A stretch of 29,379 bases of DNA, from positions 1 to 29,379 of the IMG/VR virus record IMGVR_UViG_3300046804_001839; one strand, given 5' to 3'. Shown piece after piece: positions 1 to 7,321 of the stretch; positions within the stretch are counted from its first letter, which is position 1, and every line of letters begins with the position of its first letter. Position numbers and translations under genes: made by a program. The notes beneath the pieces were generated by a model, which searched no databases, had not been told where the DNA came from, and was given only the letters and a program-made list of their open reading frames with translations. This DNA comes from a virus.

Positions 1-182
1 CCAGAGGTAACGGACAGACGCTGGATCTGACCACGGGTCAGGCCAACGAAGTCACCATAAAAGATGTTCGTGGAGTAGCCGTAGGGAATAGCATATTCCC
101 GAGTGGAACCCGCAAACACCTGCCCACCGATCAAATTGACCGGCTTTAGCCCGTAAGGGGCTGAAACAACAGGGTAAGCCAT
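1..182 (-). CDS. Virion structural protein, probable capsid type (partial, N-terminus only)
   Basis: The gene starts at an ATG (182-180) with an AGGAG ribosome site seven bases upstream and runs leftward off the window, so only the first 60 residues are visible. They begin MAYPVVSAPYGLKPVN and are rich in Tyr, Gly and small residues with no signal peptide or membrane segment. This kind of N-terminus is common in abundant virion proteins of environmental phages. Its position directly after the scaffold-like gene and a 152-aa gene is where a major capsid protein normally lies. Capsid is therefore an inference from gene order; a decoration or other head protein is possible. The remaining sequence is outside the window. 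Confidence 0.6.
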   Translation of the reverse strand, partial: MAYPVVSAPYGLKPVNLIGGQVFAGSTREYAIPYGYSTNIFYGDFVGLTRGQIQRLSVTS

Positions 183-191
183 TTAAGACTC

Positions 192-650
192 CTATGATTG
201 AGGTGTACCGCGACCAAACGTCACCTCAGAGCGGCGCTCTTTAAACAGAGGCATCCGAGGATCGTTGTCGCGCATGAAAGTGTTGTCCACCGATTGCATT
301 TGACCATCTGCCTGTTTTTGGTAGTGGTCATCACGCTGCTCGACGAACTCCTTTGGTGTTTTGCAAAGCAGAAGACCTCCGATCTCAATGCTGTCTGGGA
401 ATCGGTTCTTGGAACCGACGCTCATCAGTTGGATCTCCGGGTGTTCAGAAGCTTTTACAGGCTCCCAGCCTTCGCGGAGTTTTGAGGAAATGTTGCTGGG
501 ATCATCTGATCCGAGCGTGCTGATACGAATCCAACGGAATGCATAACCTTCCTCCGGGTTGGGAGAAGGCAGAGTTTCCGGGGGCATCCATTTTTTTGGA
601 CGCTCCAATTTCGCGCGAGTTTCTTGTTCTCGGGGGGTACGTTCAGCCAT
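192..650 (-). CDS. Conserved phage head-module protein of unknown function (152 aa)
   Basis: This 152-aa soluble protein has a Pro/Arg/Lys-rich start (ERPKKWMPPETLPSPNPEEG), a central segment with RWIRIS and GWEPV, and a charged C-terminus. No catalytic motif, signal peptide or membrane helix is visible. The ATG at 650 has a GAGGA ribosome site, and the gene overlaps the end of the scaffold-like gene by 8 nt, which suggests translational coupling. It sits between the scaffold-like gene and the probable capsid gene. A minor head, decoration or assembly role is likely from position only. I recognise this as the kind of conserved hypothetical protein seen next to capsid genes in aquatic phages, but cannot assign a function. 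Confidence 0.75.
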   Translation of the reverse strand: MAERTPREQETRAKLERPKKWMPPETLPSPNPEEGYAFRWIRISTLGSDDPSNISSKLREGWEPVKASEHPEIQLMSVGSKNRFPDSIEIGGLLLCKTPKEFVEQRDDHYQKQADGQMQSVDNTFMRDNDPRMPLFKERRSEVTFGRGTPQS

Positions 651-1593
651 TTTGATTCCTCATTTGTTCCGCAACCTGTTTGGCATAAAGTTCCAAAGGA
701 ACTCCAAGCCGTTTGGCGATTGATACTTGGGATTGGGTCAGCACGATTTTCTTGGGCGCTGTGCTGCGTGTGGCAGGTGCAACGACTGATTGCTTTACTA
801 CCTTTTCTTTCTTTGCAGGAGGTTCCGCATCCTGCTCAGAATCCGGGAATAGCTGTTTAATACGGCCATTGATCCGGGTGTAGTATTCATCACTCGTTGG
901 GTCTACCCCACTTTCCACAAGTTTTTTATGAACTGCCAGGGCAACCGCCGTCATCTCGTCATTTGATCCAAACCACGGATTGGCTTCTTGCCACGCACGG
1001 GCTTTTGAATCGACTTGAGGAGTTTGATTACTCTGAACAGTCCTTGGGGCGCTTTGTACATCAGTTTGTGACTGCTGTAAAGCGGTGGGTTTGAAATTGG
1101 CAACTCTTTCTGCTTTGATTTTCGCGGCAGTTAGAGCTTCCTGAGCCTCTACCAAACGGTCAGAATCCCCAGATTCATAAGCTTCTTTGTATGATCTTTT
1201 GGCGTCTTCTAACTCGTTTGCAACGACCTTTTTGGCCTGCTCAAGCAATGCAGCCTGACCCTGGCCAAGGCTTCCTTGGAGCTTTTTATTCTCCTCGGCA
1301 AGCTGTTGAGCGATGCGAATAGCCTCTTCCCGCTCACGCAAAGCGGACTCTTTTGCCCGTCTTTCTTCGTGATAACCCTTAGAAAAGTGCTGGATTCGCT
1401 TCTTTACACCCTCTGAATACTGGGCCAACTCGTCGTCAGTCACCTCCGCAGGAGGCTCCTTCATGGGTGATCTGCCCTGATCTTCGGGGGGAGTATCGTC
1501 TACAACTTCAATTTCCAGCTTCTCTTCCTCTGGTTTTTCTTTGGAAGGAGCTTCTACAACCATTTCGTCGGGGAATTTAAAGTCATCTGCCAT
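643..1593 (-). CDS. Putative capsid scaffolding protein
   Basis: The protein is 316 aa, beginning MADDFKFPDE. The reading frame extends upstream to a TTG at 1638, but the ATG at 1593 has a strong AAGGGGA site and is preferred. The first ~60 residues are acidic and Pro-rich, followed by a long charged helix (about residues 60-180, rich in Glu, Lys, Arg, Ala and Gln) that looks like a coiled coil. A Gln/Ser/Thr-rich linker and a basic, Lys-rich C-terminus follow. This acidic-coil-basic layout is typical of phage scaffolding proteins, which shape the procapsid and then leave or are degraded. Its place after the portal and before the capsid-like gene agrees. There is no sequence motif that proves the role. 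Confidence 0.65.
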   Translation of the reverse strand: MADDFKFPDEMVVEAPSKEKPEEEKLEIEVVDDTPPEDQGRSPMKEPPAEVTDDELAQYSEGVKKRIQHFSKGYHEERRAKESALREREEAIRIAQQLAEENKKLQGSLGQGQAALLEQAKKVVANELEDAKRSYKEAYESGDSDRLVEAQEALTAAKIKAERVANFKPTALQQSQTDVQSAPRTVQSNQTPQVDSKARAWQEANPWFGSNDEMTAVALAVHKKLVESGVDPTSDEYYTRINGRIKQLFPDSEQDAEPPAKKEKVVKQSVVAPATRSTAPKKIVLTQSQVSIAKRLGVPLELYAKQVAEQMRNQNG

Positions 1594-1603
1594 GGTTTTC
1601 CCC

Positions 1604-2008
1604 TTAAACGCGGCTAATGCCGCGAGGATCTTGCACAACCGCCTCGACGCTGTCGTCGTTAATCAAGCGGAACTCGCGCCCATGGATCTTGACTCGGGTG
1701 CCCGTGTTCGGACGAACCAAGACGAAATCCCCAACCTTACAGGACGGCCCAGATGGGAATCTGGTTTTGTCTCCATAAGCGTCAGGCCCCATTGCAACCA
1801 CAAACAAAACAGGCGACATCACTTCTTCAAAGTGCATCGTTTGGCCGGATTTAACCAGCCCACTGTCGTATTTGTCCTCAATCTCCGGTAACACGCACAA
1901 GAGATGATAGGTTGCGGGTTGTGGCAATTGTCTTGCCCTTTCCTCCGGGGTTTCCGGTAGGACGGTAGGAATTGCTTCCTCACCGGTTGAGAGTAGGATT
2001 TCACTCAT
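1604..2008 (-). CDS. GroES-like co-chaperonin
   Basis: The 134-aa protein starts at ATG 2008, overlapping the preceding 65-aa gene by 8 nt, with GGAG upstream. After a ~30-aa extension it follows the Cpn10/GroES pattern. LLCVLPEIEDKYDSGLVKSG (37-56) matches the first strand and the start of the mobile-loop region. VVAMGPDAYGD (70-80) matches the conserved V.AVG.G turn. KVGDFVLVRPNTGTRVKIHG (91-110) matches the KVGD strand, and the C-terminus ends in the NDDSVEAVV strand. Bacterial GroES is ~95 aa, so this form is longer at the N-terminus. Phage co-chaperonins such as T4 gp31 help host GroEL fold the capsid protein, and the location inside the head operon fits that job. Family assignment rests on motif pattern; function is inferred. 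Confidence 0.7.
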   Translation of the reverse strand: MSEILLSTGEEAIPTVLPETPEERARQLPQPATYHLLCVLPEIEDKYDSGLVKSGQTMHFEEVMSPVLFVVAMGPDAYGDKTRFPSGPSCKVGDFVLVRPNTGTRVKIHGREFRLINDDSVEAVVQDPRGISRV

Positions 2009-2198
2009 CTTCGTCTTGCTCCATTCTTCGCACGAGGTCGGTGATGTACATATGTGCCTGGGATAGACCCCGGATCTCCCCGCACAAACTCTTGTATTCG
2101 GCGTAATCTTTAGCAGCCCCGTCCACCAATACGTGGGCGATAGATTCGCGCCGTTCTTCAATCTCTTTGATTACCACGGAAAACGCAGTGGTTGCCAT
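2001..2198 (-). CDS. Small conserved phage protein, head module (65 aa)
   Basis: This 65-aa, largely helical protein contains the pattern GEIRGLSQAHMYITDLVRRM near its C-terminus and ends in an acidic DEDE tail. The ATG at 2198 has an AAGGA site. It begins 9 nt after the portal stop codon and its own stop overlaps the co-chaperonin start by 8 nt, so it belongs to the head operon. Small proteins of this kind with an IRGL...A...I.DLV helix occur after portal genes in many environmental phages. The role is unknown. No cysteine pair, membrane segment or enzymatic motif is visible. Confidence 0.75.
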   Translation of the reverse strand: MATTAFSVVIKEIEERRESIAHVLVDGAAKDYAEYKSLCGEIRGLSQAHMYITDLVRRMEQDEDE

Positions 2199-2207
2199 GA
2201 TGATTCC

Positions 2208-4664
2208 TTACTGTTTGGGTTGAACAGACTTGGTCGCATGCTTCACAAGATCAGCCCGGATCTTTTGTTGATGCTGGCGATCTTTGATGGCAGTGTTCAT
2301 TGCCGTCTGTCTTTCTTTGGATGCCGCAGCCAACTGGGCGCTTTGCTGCTGTGCAGCAAGACGCATCTGCTCTTTCTGTGCATCGAGCTGTAAACGCTGC
2401 TGTTCAAGCTGCATCTTCTGTTGAGCAATCTGAAAATCGCGCTGGCTGTCGGCTTCTTTGCGCTGGAGTTCCTGCTGACGAAGTTGAAGTTCTGCCTGCT
2501 GCATCTGCAACATGGGGTTCTGTTGCATTTGCTGCGCTTGTTGTGATTGAGCTTTTTGTTGATTGGTTTGCAACAACTGTTGTGCTGCCTGGGCCACCAG
2601 ACGACTCAGTTGAACCTCGGTTCCTTCGTCCAACTGCGCATCCGGGGGCGTCATCTCTACCCCCAGTTGATCCTCAATCATTGAGCGGTATTTAAACGCC
2701 ATATGCTCTGCAATGTGGGACATGATTGCCCCTTGCATCTGTTGAGCCATCGGGGATTGACCAATCATTCCCATGACCGACGGATCTTGCATCAAAGCCA
2801 TGTGAGTAGCTATGTGGGCGTCGTGATCCTGGTAAATAAACGCTTTGGTCGGTTTGCCCGTGAGGAACGCCATGTTTTCAGATACCGGATCTTTCGGCGT
2901 CTGATCATCCTCAATCGGAACCAGCTTCTCGGCATTCTTGATCCCGAGGACTTCAAGCATCTGTCGATGTAGTTGCGGAAGGTCGTAGATCTGCGGAGCG
3001 CCTTGGGCAAGCTGAAGAGCTGCTTGGTATTGCATGATCCGCTGCGCCATCGTGGCGGCATTAGGATCACTGACCGGGATAACTTCAGTAACGTCATAGT
3101 CGGCCTGCTTCGCAAGTTTGTCCCCACCCTCCGGTGTGTACTCATAGTCCGGCGGCATGAAGTCGCGGATGATGGCCTTAAGGAGACGGAACTCAATCTT
3201 CAAGCTCTCATGCACGCGGGCCTGGACAGCACTCATCGTCTTGAGCGTGCGCTCCAAAATAGCCAGCGTCGTTCCCACCGGAGCCTGGGCAGACATGTCA
3301 CTGATCTTCATGTCAGTGATTGCCCCAAGCCTTCTGCCTTCTTCAGTGATTTGGTTGAGCAACTGAATCAGCGTCTGGCTCGGCTCCTTATACGGAAGCG
3401 GCATGATGTTGTCGCGGATGGTGCCGGACGGAACATCAACATCACGGAACTCACCCGGAGCAATCGGTGTATCGTCTCCCTTTACACGAAGACCACGGGC
3501 CTTCATGCCACCCGGAAGATTGCTCAGAGTACCCGCATCAATCAACTGCCGAATGAGGGAAGTACCAGCGCGGGCATATCCTCCGATGATATGAATCAGG
3601 CCCATGCCATACGCCCCAAACCCTGGGATGTATGTGTACTGGACAAAATGCTGGCGCTTTAAACGCCGGTCATCTTCTTCCTTCCAGTTCCTACGGATGG
3701 CCAGAACATTGCTAGATCCGCGCTCTATGGTGACGACATAAGGAAGGGCAATCCCATCCTCATCCTCATACCCCGGCATGTCCCAGTCCACATGGATCTC
3801 AAGGATTTGAAACCGGTCATCATCTGTCAGGGAATAACCTTGCTCTTCAGCCTTTTTCTTCTCAATGTCTGAGAAGATTCTTACAGGCTCTCCGAGGTCA
3901 ATGTCTCTGTAAAACCCGCTGACCTGAAGCTTCTTGATGTCGTTCTTAGTCTTGCGCATCACGTGGGTTGCACGTTCTGCGCTGTAAATGTTAGATGCCC
4001 CGTATGGGATGATCACATCTTCTGCCGGGATAAATGGGGCAGTCTGCCGCCCAATGGCGGGATCGTAGTAGACCTTTTTAAACGCCGCGCCGGCCAGACC
4101 CAAGTTATAAAGAAGTCTTTCATGTTCCGGGCGGTATTCAATCATCTCTTCCGTCAGGCGGAAGTTCATGTCGTCCCTGACACGCTCGGCAGCCTCTTCC
4201 TTCAACTTGTCCACAGCCCCGACGATCTGGGTCTTCACCGGGCCTTGGGCCGGGAAGGTCTCCGTGATCATCTCGGACTGAAAGCGGATTGCAGCTTCAT
4301 TGAGCATTGAAGAATACACACCACAGGCCCCAGACCACGGTTCGGTGCGCTCTTCATACTTTAATCCCAAGACATCTAAGCCTTTGACGTAGGACTCCGT
4401 CCAGTCTTTGCGGGAGTTGATGTCTGCGTCTACCAGGGATACAAGCTCAGAAGCCAGCGACTGGAGGTCACTTTCATCCATGTATTCGGCTAGATTGGCA
4501 TCAAAGTCATCTGCCGTTTCAGCCTCAGGTTCTAGTTCAATCTCAACCCCACCAGCTTTGATATTGACAGACTCAGGGTCTTCAATTTCAATTTCTAAAG
4601 CTGGTTCAGCGGTCATCATGCCCATATCTATAGGATCCAGAGCGCGATCAATGTTCGTTGCCAT
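2208..4664 (-). CDS. Portal protein (P22-like size, Gln-rich C-terminal tail)
   Basis: The 818-aa protein would form the dodecameric ring at the head vertex through which DNA is packaged and ejected and to which the terminase docks. The portal pattern is clear from about residue 85 onward: a TEPWSGACGVYSSMLNEAAI segment, ITETFPAQGPVKT, then LGLAGAAFKKVYYDP and a long core with YIPGFGAYGMGLIHIIGGYA. The last ~130 residues (about 690-815) are a Gln-rich heptad-like helix (repeats of QQ, LQ, MQ), as expected for a barrel or coiled-coil tail. An acidic stretch lies at 20-70. The ATG at 4664 has AAGGA, and the gene starts 8 nt after the large terminase stop. The size resembles P22-like portals (~725 aa) rather than short HK97-type ones. 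Confidence 0.9.
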   Translation of the reverse strand: MATNIDRALDPIDMGMMTAEPALEIEIEDPESVNIKAGGVEIELEPEAETADDFDANLAEYMDESDLQSLASELVSLVDADINSRKDWTESYVKGLDVLGLKYEERTEPWSGACGVYSSMLNEAAIRFQSEMITETFPAQGPVKTQIVGAVDKLKEEAAERVRDDMNFRLTEEMIEYRPEHERLLYNLGLAGAAFKKVYYDPAIGRQTAPFIPAEDVIIPYGASNIYSAERATHVMRKTKNDIKKLQVSGFYRDIDLGEPVRIFSDIEKKKAEEQGYSLTDDDRFQILEIHVDWDMPGYEDEDGIALPYVVTIERGSSNVLAIRRNWKEEDDRRLKRQHFVQYTYIPGFGAYGMGLIHIIGGYARAGTSLIRQLIDAGTLSNLPGGMKARGLRVKGDDTPIAPGEFRDVDVPSGTIRDNIMPLPYKEPSQTLIQLLNQITEEGRRLGAITDMKISDMSAQAPVGTTLAILERTLKTMSAVQARVHESLKIEFRLLKAIIRDFMPPDYEYTPEGGDKLAKQADYDVTEVIPVSDPNAATMAQRIMQYQAALQLAQGAPQIYDLPQLHRQMLEVLGIKNAEKLVPIEDDQTPKDPVSENMAFLTGKPTKAFIYQDHDAHIATHMALMQDPSVMGMIGQSPMAQQMQGAIMSHIAEHMAFKYRSMIEDQLGVEMTPPDAQLDEGTEVQLSRLVAQAAQQLLQTNQQKAQSQQAQQMQQNPMLQMQQAELQLRQQELQRKEADSQRDFQIAQQKMQLEQQRLQLDAQKEQMRLAAQQQSAQLAAASKERQTAMNTAIKDRQHQQKIRADLVKHATKSVQPKQ

Positions 4665-4672
4665 GTTTGTCC

Positions 4673-6205
4673 TTAATAGTAAACAGCACGCTTGCTTTTA
4701 AAGAATGTAGGTTCATCGCGCTCATCAATCGGCAAACGAACAAACCCACCTTGACGAAAGCGCATCAACGCTAACGTCGTTGCATCAACCAAGTCATCGT
4801 GATCCCCAGAAGGGAATGCTGCTATTTCGTCCACAAGCTCATCTGCCCAGCGAGTTGCCGGCACCCAAACTTTCCCAGACGCTATGATGTCAGAAACTGA
4901 GTTCAAACGGGCAAATTTATCTTGCCCCCTGCTCGGCGTGTACTCCTGAACAGGCACCCCCATCGATCTAAGCTCGTAAATCAACGGCGCACCACTGGCT
5001 TTCTTCTCAACCAGCATGCCATCTGGGTTCCATTGTTTGTACTGTTCAAGCACATCCCTCTTTAAATCAACCCATTCAACCCGTTTTTTGTAAACATCAA
5101 GCAAAATGATGTTCGGTTGATCATTATCCTCCGGGTTGTTCCAAATTCCCCACGTCGTACCAGCCGAATAGTCCGCTCGGTTGTTCTTTTCAAACGCCGT
5201 ATCCCAACTTTGGATGATGTATTCACACGGAGGCGGCGTATCACCCTCCCAAATCTTCCACCACTCCCGTTTTACGATGGCTGAAGAGTCAGAAGTCGGA
5301 CTTTGCTGGTACTGAGCCTGCCATTTCGCGTTCGGCAGCTCCTCACGAAGCGCAGAAAGCTCCTCAATAGACCAAAATTCAGGCCAAAGAGGGTTTCCAG
5401 AGGGCATAATCGCTGGGAATTCAATCACCTCCCACTCTTCCCCACCTCTTTGGGCTGCCGCTTTGATTACTTGACCCGTCAAATCTCGCTTCCCCCACCG
5501 GGTCATCACAATCACAATCGCTCCACCCGGCTGCAAACGCTGTCTAGGCCCCGAGGTGAACCATTCATACACCTTGTCATAGATCGTCGGATCCCCAGCG
5601 GCCAAAGCAGCCTCCTGCTCCGAGTGCGGATCATCAATAATCAACAAATCCGCACCCTTACCCGTCACCGTACCACCTACACCAATAGCAAAATACTCCC
5701 CATTCGCATTCGTAGACCACCGTCCAGCCGCCTTTGAGTCATGCCTCAAAGCTACATTGGGGAAAATCTTGGCATACGTCTCCCCATCCACCAAGTTACG
5801 CACCTTGCGGCCAAACCCAACAGCCAACTCAGCCGTGTTCGACGACTGAATAATCTTCTTGCCAGGGTACTTTCCCAAATACCAAGCCGGCAAAAGATAC
5901 GAAGCAAACTCACTCTTCGTATGCCGAGGGGGCATGTTAATAATGAGCCTCTTCAAATTCCCTGAAGCTATCTCCTCAAACTTCTGCGCCATCACAGCAT
6001 GGTGCCGCCCAGCAATAAAACTCGGCCACACCGTCTTCACAAACGACATAAAGCTCTTTTGCCCGTTCTCCCGCGTTAAAGCTGTTTGCAGGTCAGCAGA
6101 AAGCAACATCAACTGCTCTCTTTGAGAGTGCGGCAAAAAGTCAATGATCTTTACAAGTTCATTTTCTGGAAGACGAGCCAAAACTTCTAGTAAATTGTCT
6201 TGCAC
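4673..6205 (-). CDS. terL: Terminase large subunit (ATPase-nuclease)
   Basis: This motor cuts concatemeric DNA and pumps it into the procapsid. In the 510-aa form I see a Walker A-like loop PPRHTKS (92-98), Walker B LLIIDD (187-192), a coupling motif VMTRW (233-237) and the RNase H-like nuclease with D335 (QSWDTA), E400 (LVEKKASG) and the DHDD pair near 468-471. All key acidic residues are present, so it looks active. The start is uncertain. A GTG at 6217 would overlap the preceding gene by 11 nt, but the GTG at 6205 has GGAG six bases upstream and lies just after that gene's stop, so I prefer it. The gene is followed at 8 nt by the portal, the usual late-gene order. Confidence 0.93.
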   Translation of the reverse strand: MQDNLLEVLARLPENELVKIIDFLPHSQREQLMLLSADLQTALTRENGQKSFMSFVKTVWPSFIAGRHHAVMAQKFEEIASGNLKRLIINMPPRHTKSEFASYLLPAWYLGKYPGKKIIQSSNTAELAVGFGRKVRNLVDGETYAKIFPNVALRHDSKAAGRWSTNANGEYFAIGVGGTVTGKGADLLIIDDPHSEQEAALAAGDPTIYDKVYEWFTSGPRQRLQPGGAIVIVMTRWGKRDLTGQVIKAAAQRGGEEWEVIEFPAIMPSGNPLWPEFWSIEELSALREELPNAKWQAQYQQSPTSDSSAIVKREWWKIWEGDTPPPCEYIIQSWDTAFEKNNRADYSAGTTWGIWNNPEDNDQPNIILLDVYKKRVEWVDLKRDVLEQYKQWNPDGMLVEKKASGAPLIYELRSMGVPVQEYTPSRGQDKFARLNSVSDIIASGKVWVPATRWADELVDEIAAFPSGDHDDLVDATTLALMRFRQGGFVRLPIDERDEPTFFKSKRAVYY

Positions 6206-6206
6206 G

Positions 6207-7004
6207 TTAATCTCCACAAAAGCAGGCTATCGCCTCTTCGTTGGGGTCAAACATGTCTCTTTGTTTCGCCGTGAAGTTGGCTAACTCAGCGTAACTTGGC
6301 AACGCTTGATTAAACCTCGCTCCTATCTTTTGCTCCATGCTTGCCCACCACACCGCACGTTGAGGCTCATCCTTAACAAGCGACAAAAGATGAGAAGGCT
6401 TTTTAAGAAAACACAAGTCACAGTTGCTAAGTAACGAATTTCCTTTAACAGTAACAGTCTCAAGATTAAAAACTTGCTTCTCCCAGAACGACAACACATC
6501 AGCATTACCAACACCGGCAGATGCTAAAGGCGTGTGTTTCTCATCCTTGTTGTCTTTCATCTTGGCAACACGCCGAGGCTCATCAGCTCGTATACCCACA
6601 AACGTCACAAACTCCTCCATACCAATATTCTTCATGTACTTCTTGATGATATTGATCTTTAGTTCAGAAGTACAAAACCTCGCAAAGGTGTTTGGAAGGT
6701 AGTTTTTCTTTTCAATCAACTTTTCAAACGGCTCCCCACACCTGCTGGCCGTCTCATAGCTAACAATCACAAAGCCATCCGGTCTGTACTCAAGCCAAGT
6801 AATAGGAACATCCCACTCTTTACTACATCTGTTCACAAACCTCAACGTCGCCTCATCCTCCTTACCAGTATTGGCAAAACAAACCTTGGCCTCATCAGGC
6901 AACCCACCATTGGACTCAAGCACTCGCCACAACATGTACGCACTCGTGCGCCCACCACTAAAACTAATACACGTCGGCCCATCAATCTTAAAAGGATCAA
7001 TCAT
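6207..7004 (-). CDS. PAPS reductase-family (PP-loop) protein
   Basis: The 265-aa protein has the adenine-nucleotide alpha-hydrolase PP-loop SFSGGRTSA (14-22), a VCFANTGKEDEATL strand (41-54), the RFCTSELKI segment with Cys111, and VGIRADEPRRVAKM (137-150). Cys195-x2-Cys198 and Cys261-x-Cys263 at the extreme C-terminus could bind Fe-S or zinc. These features place it in the phosphoadenosine-phosphosulfate reductase/DndC-like superfamily, whose members activate sulfur or carboxyl groups with ATP. In phages the substrate is mostly unknown; sulfur metabolism, DNA or tRNA sulfur modification are options. It lies inside the packaging operon, overlaps the preceding small gene by 4 nt (ATGA) and abuts the large terminase. 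Family sure, reaction not. Confidence 0.85.
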   Translation of the reverse strand: MIDPFKIDGPTCISFSGGRTSAYMLWRVLESNGGLPDEAKVCFANTGKEDEATLRFVNRCSKEWDVPITWLEYRPDGFVIVSYETASRCGEPFEKLIEKKNYLPNTFARFCTSELKINIIKKYMKNIGMEEFVTFVGIRADEPRRVAKMKDNKDEKHTPLASAGVGNADVLSFWEKQVFNLETVTVKGNSLLSNCDLCFLKKPSHLLSLVKDEPQRAVWWASMEQKIGARFNQALPSYAELANFTAKQRDMFDPNEEAIACFCGD

Positions 7005-7225
7005 TCTATATACCTCACCTTCACATACGACGGCCTTATAGACCTAGCCCGCCTCTTACTACCCTTACACACCCCCAAATCCACCAACGCCCACATCTTC
7101 CTCGACACATTCCCCCTGCCCCTCTCCCCAGTCACCCTCATCACATCATCCACAGTCGGCCCAAACCCAAACCGCTTCCACCACTCATCTATCACCAAGT
7201 AAATCTCTTTCTGCGCTGGTGTCAT
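7001..7225 (-). CDS. Small winged-helix DNA-binding protein (LexA N-domain-like)
   Basis: The 74-aa protein begins MTPAQKEIYLVIDEWWKRFG, followed by GPTVDDVMRVTGERGRGNVS and an RARSIRP wing. This parallels the LexA DNA-binding domain (LTPRQ..I, P..REIA..LG, ...RAIRP) and would contact DNA as a winged helix. There is no protease or dimerisation domain, so it cannot self-cleave. The frame extends to an ATG at 7246, but ATG 7225 has GAGG seven bases upstream and matches the family start. Its stop overlaps the PAPS-reductase-like start by an ATGA. It could regulate the late operon or help the terminase choose DNA; both are inferences. Confidence 0.6.
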   Translation of the reverse strand: MTPAQKEIYLVIDEWWKRFGFGPTVDDVMRVTGERGRGNVSRKMWALVDLGVCKGSKRRARSIRPSYVKVRYIE

Positions 7226-7321
7226 TTTTCGCCTCGTAACATCCATAACGTCTCTAAGGGGGGGTGTTTCTATAAAACACGCTTCACTTCACTACCTAGA
7301 AATTACTTGAGGTACCCCCAC
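7226..7321. other. Short gene-free spacer with hairpin between terS-like and winged-helix genes
   Basis: The ~96-nt gap holds a run of eight G bases (7258-7265), a small perfect hairpin GTGTTT/AAACAC with loop CTATA just after it, and an AGGT/ACCT pair near 7310. On the leftward strand the hairpin is followed by a C-run rather than a U-run, so it does not look like a standard terminator. No convincing promoter was seen. The compositional change between the two phage segments lies just beside it, so it may mark a module border. Confidence 0.35.

Noticed and set aside
2208-2600. Long Gln/Lys-rich repeat region as a DNA tandem repeat
   Set aside because: The Gln codons vary (CAG/CAA in mixed contexts) and no unit repeats exactly; it is a coding low-complexity helix of the portal.
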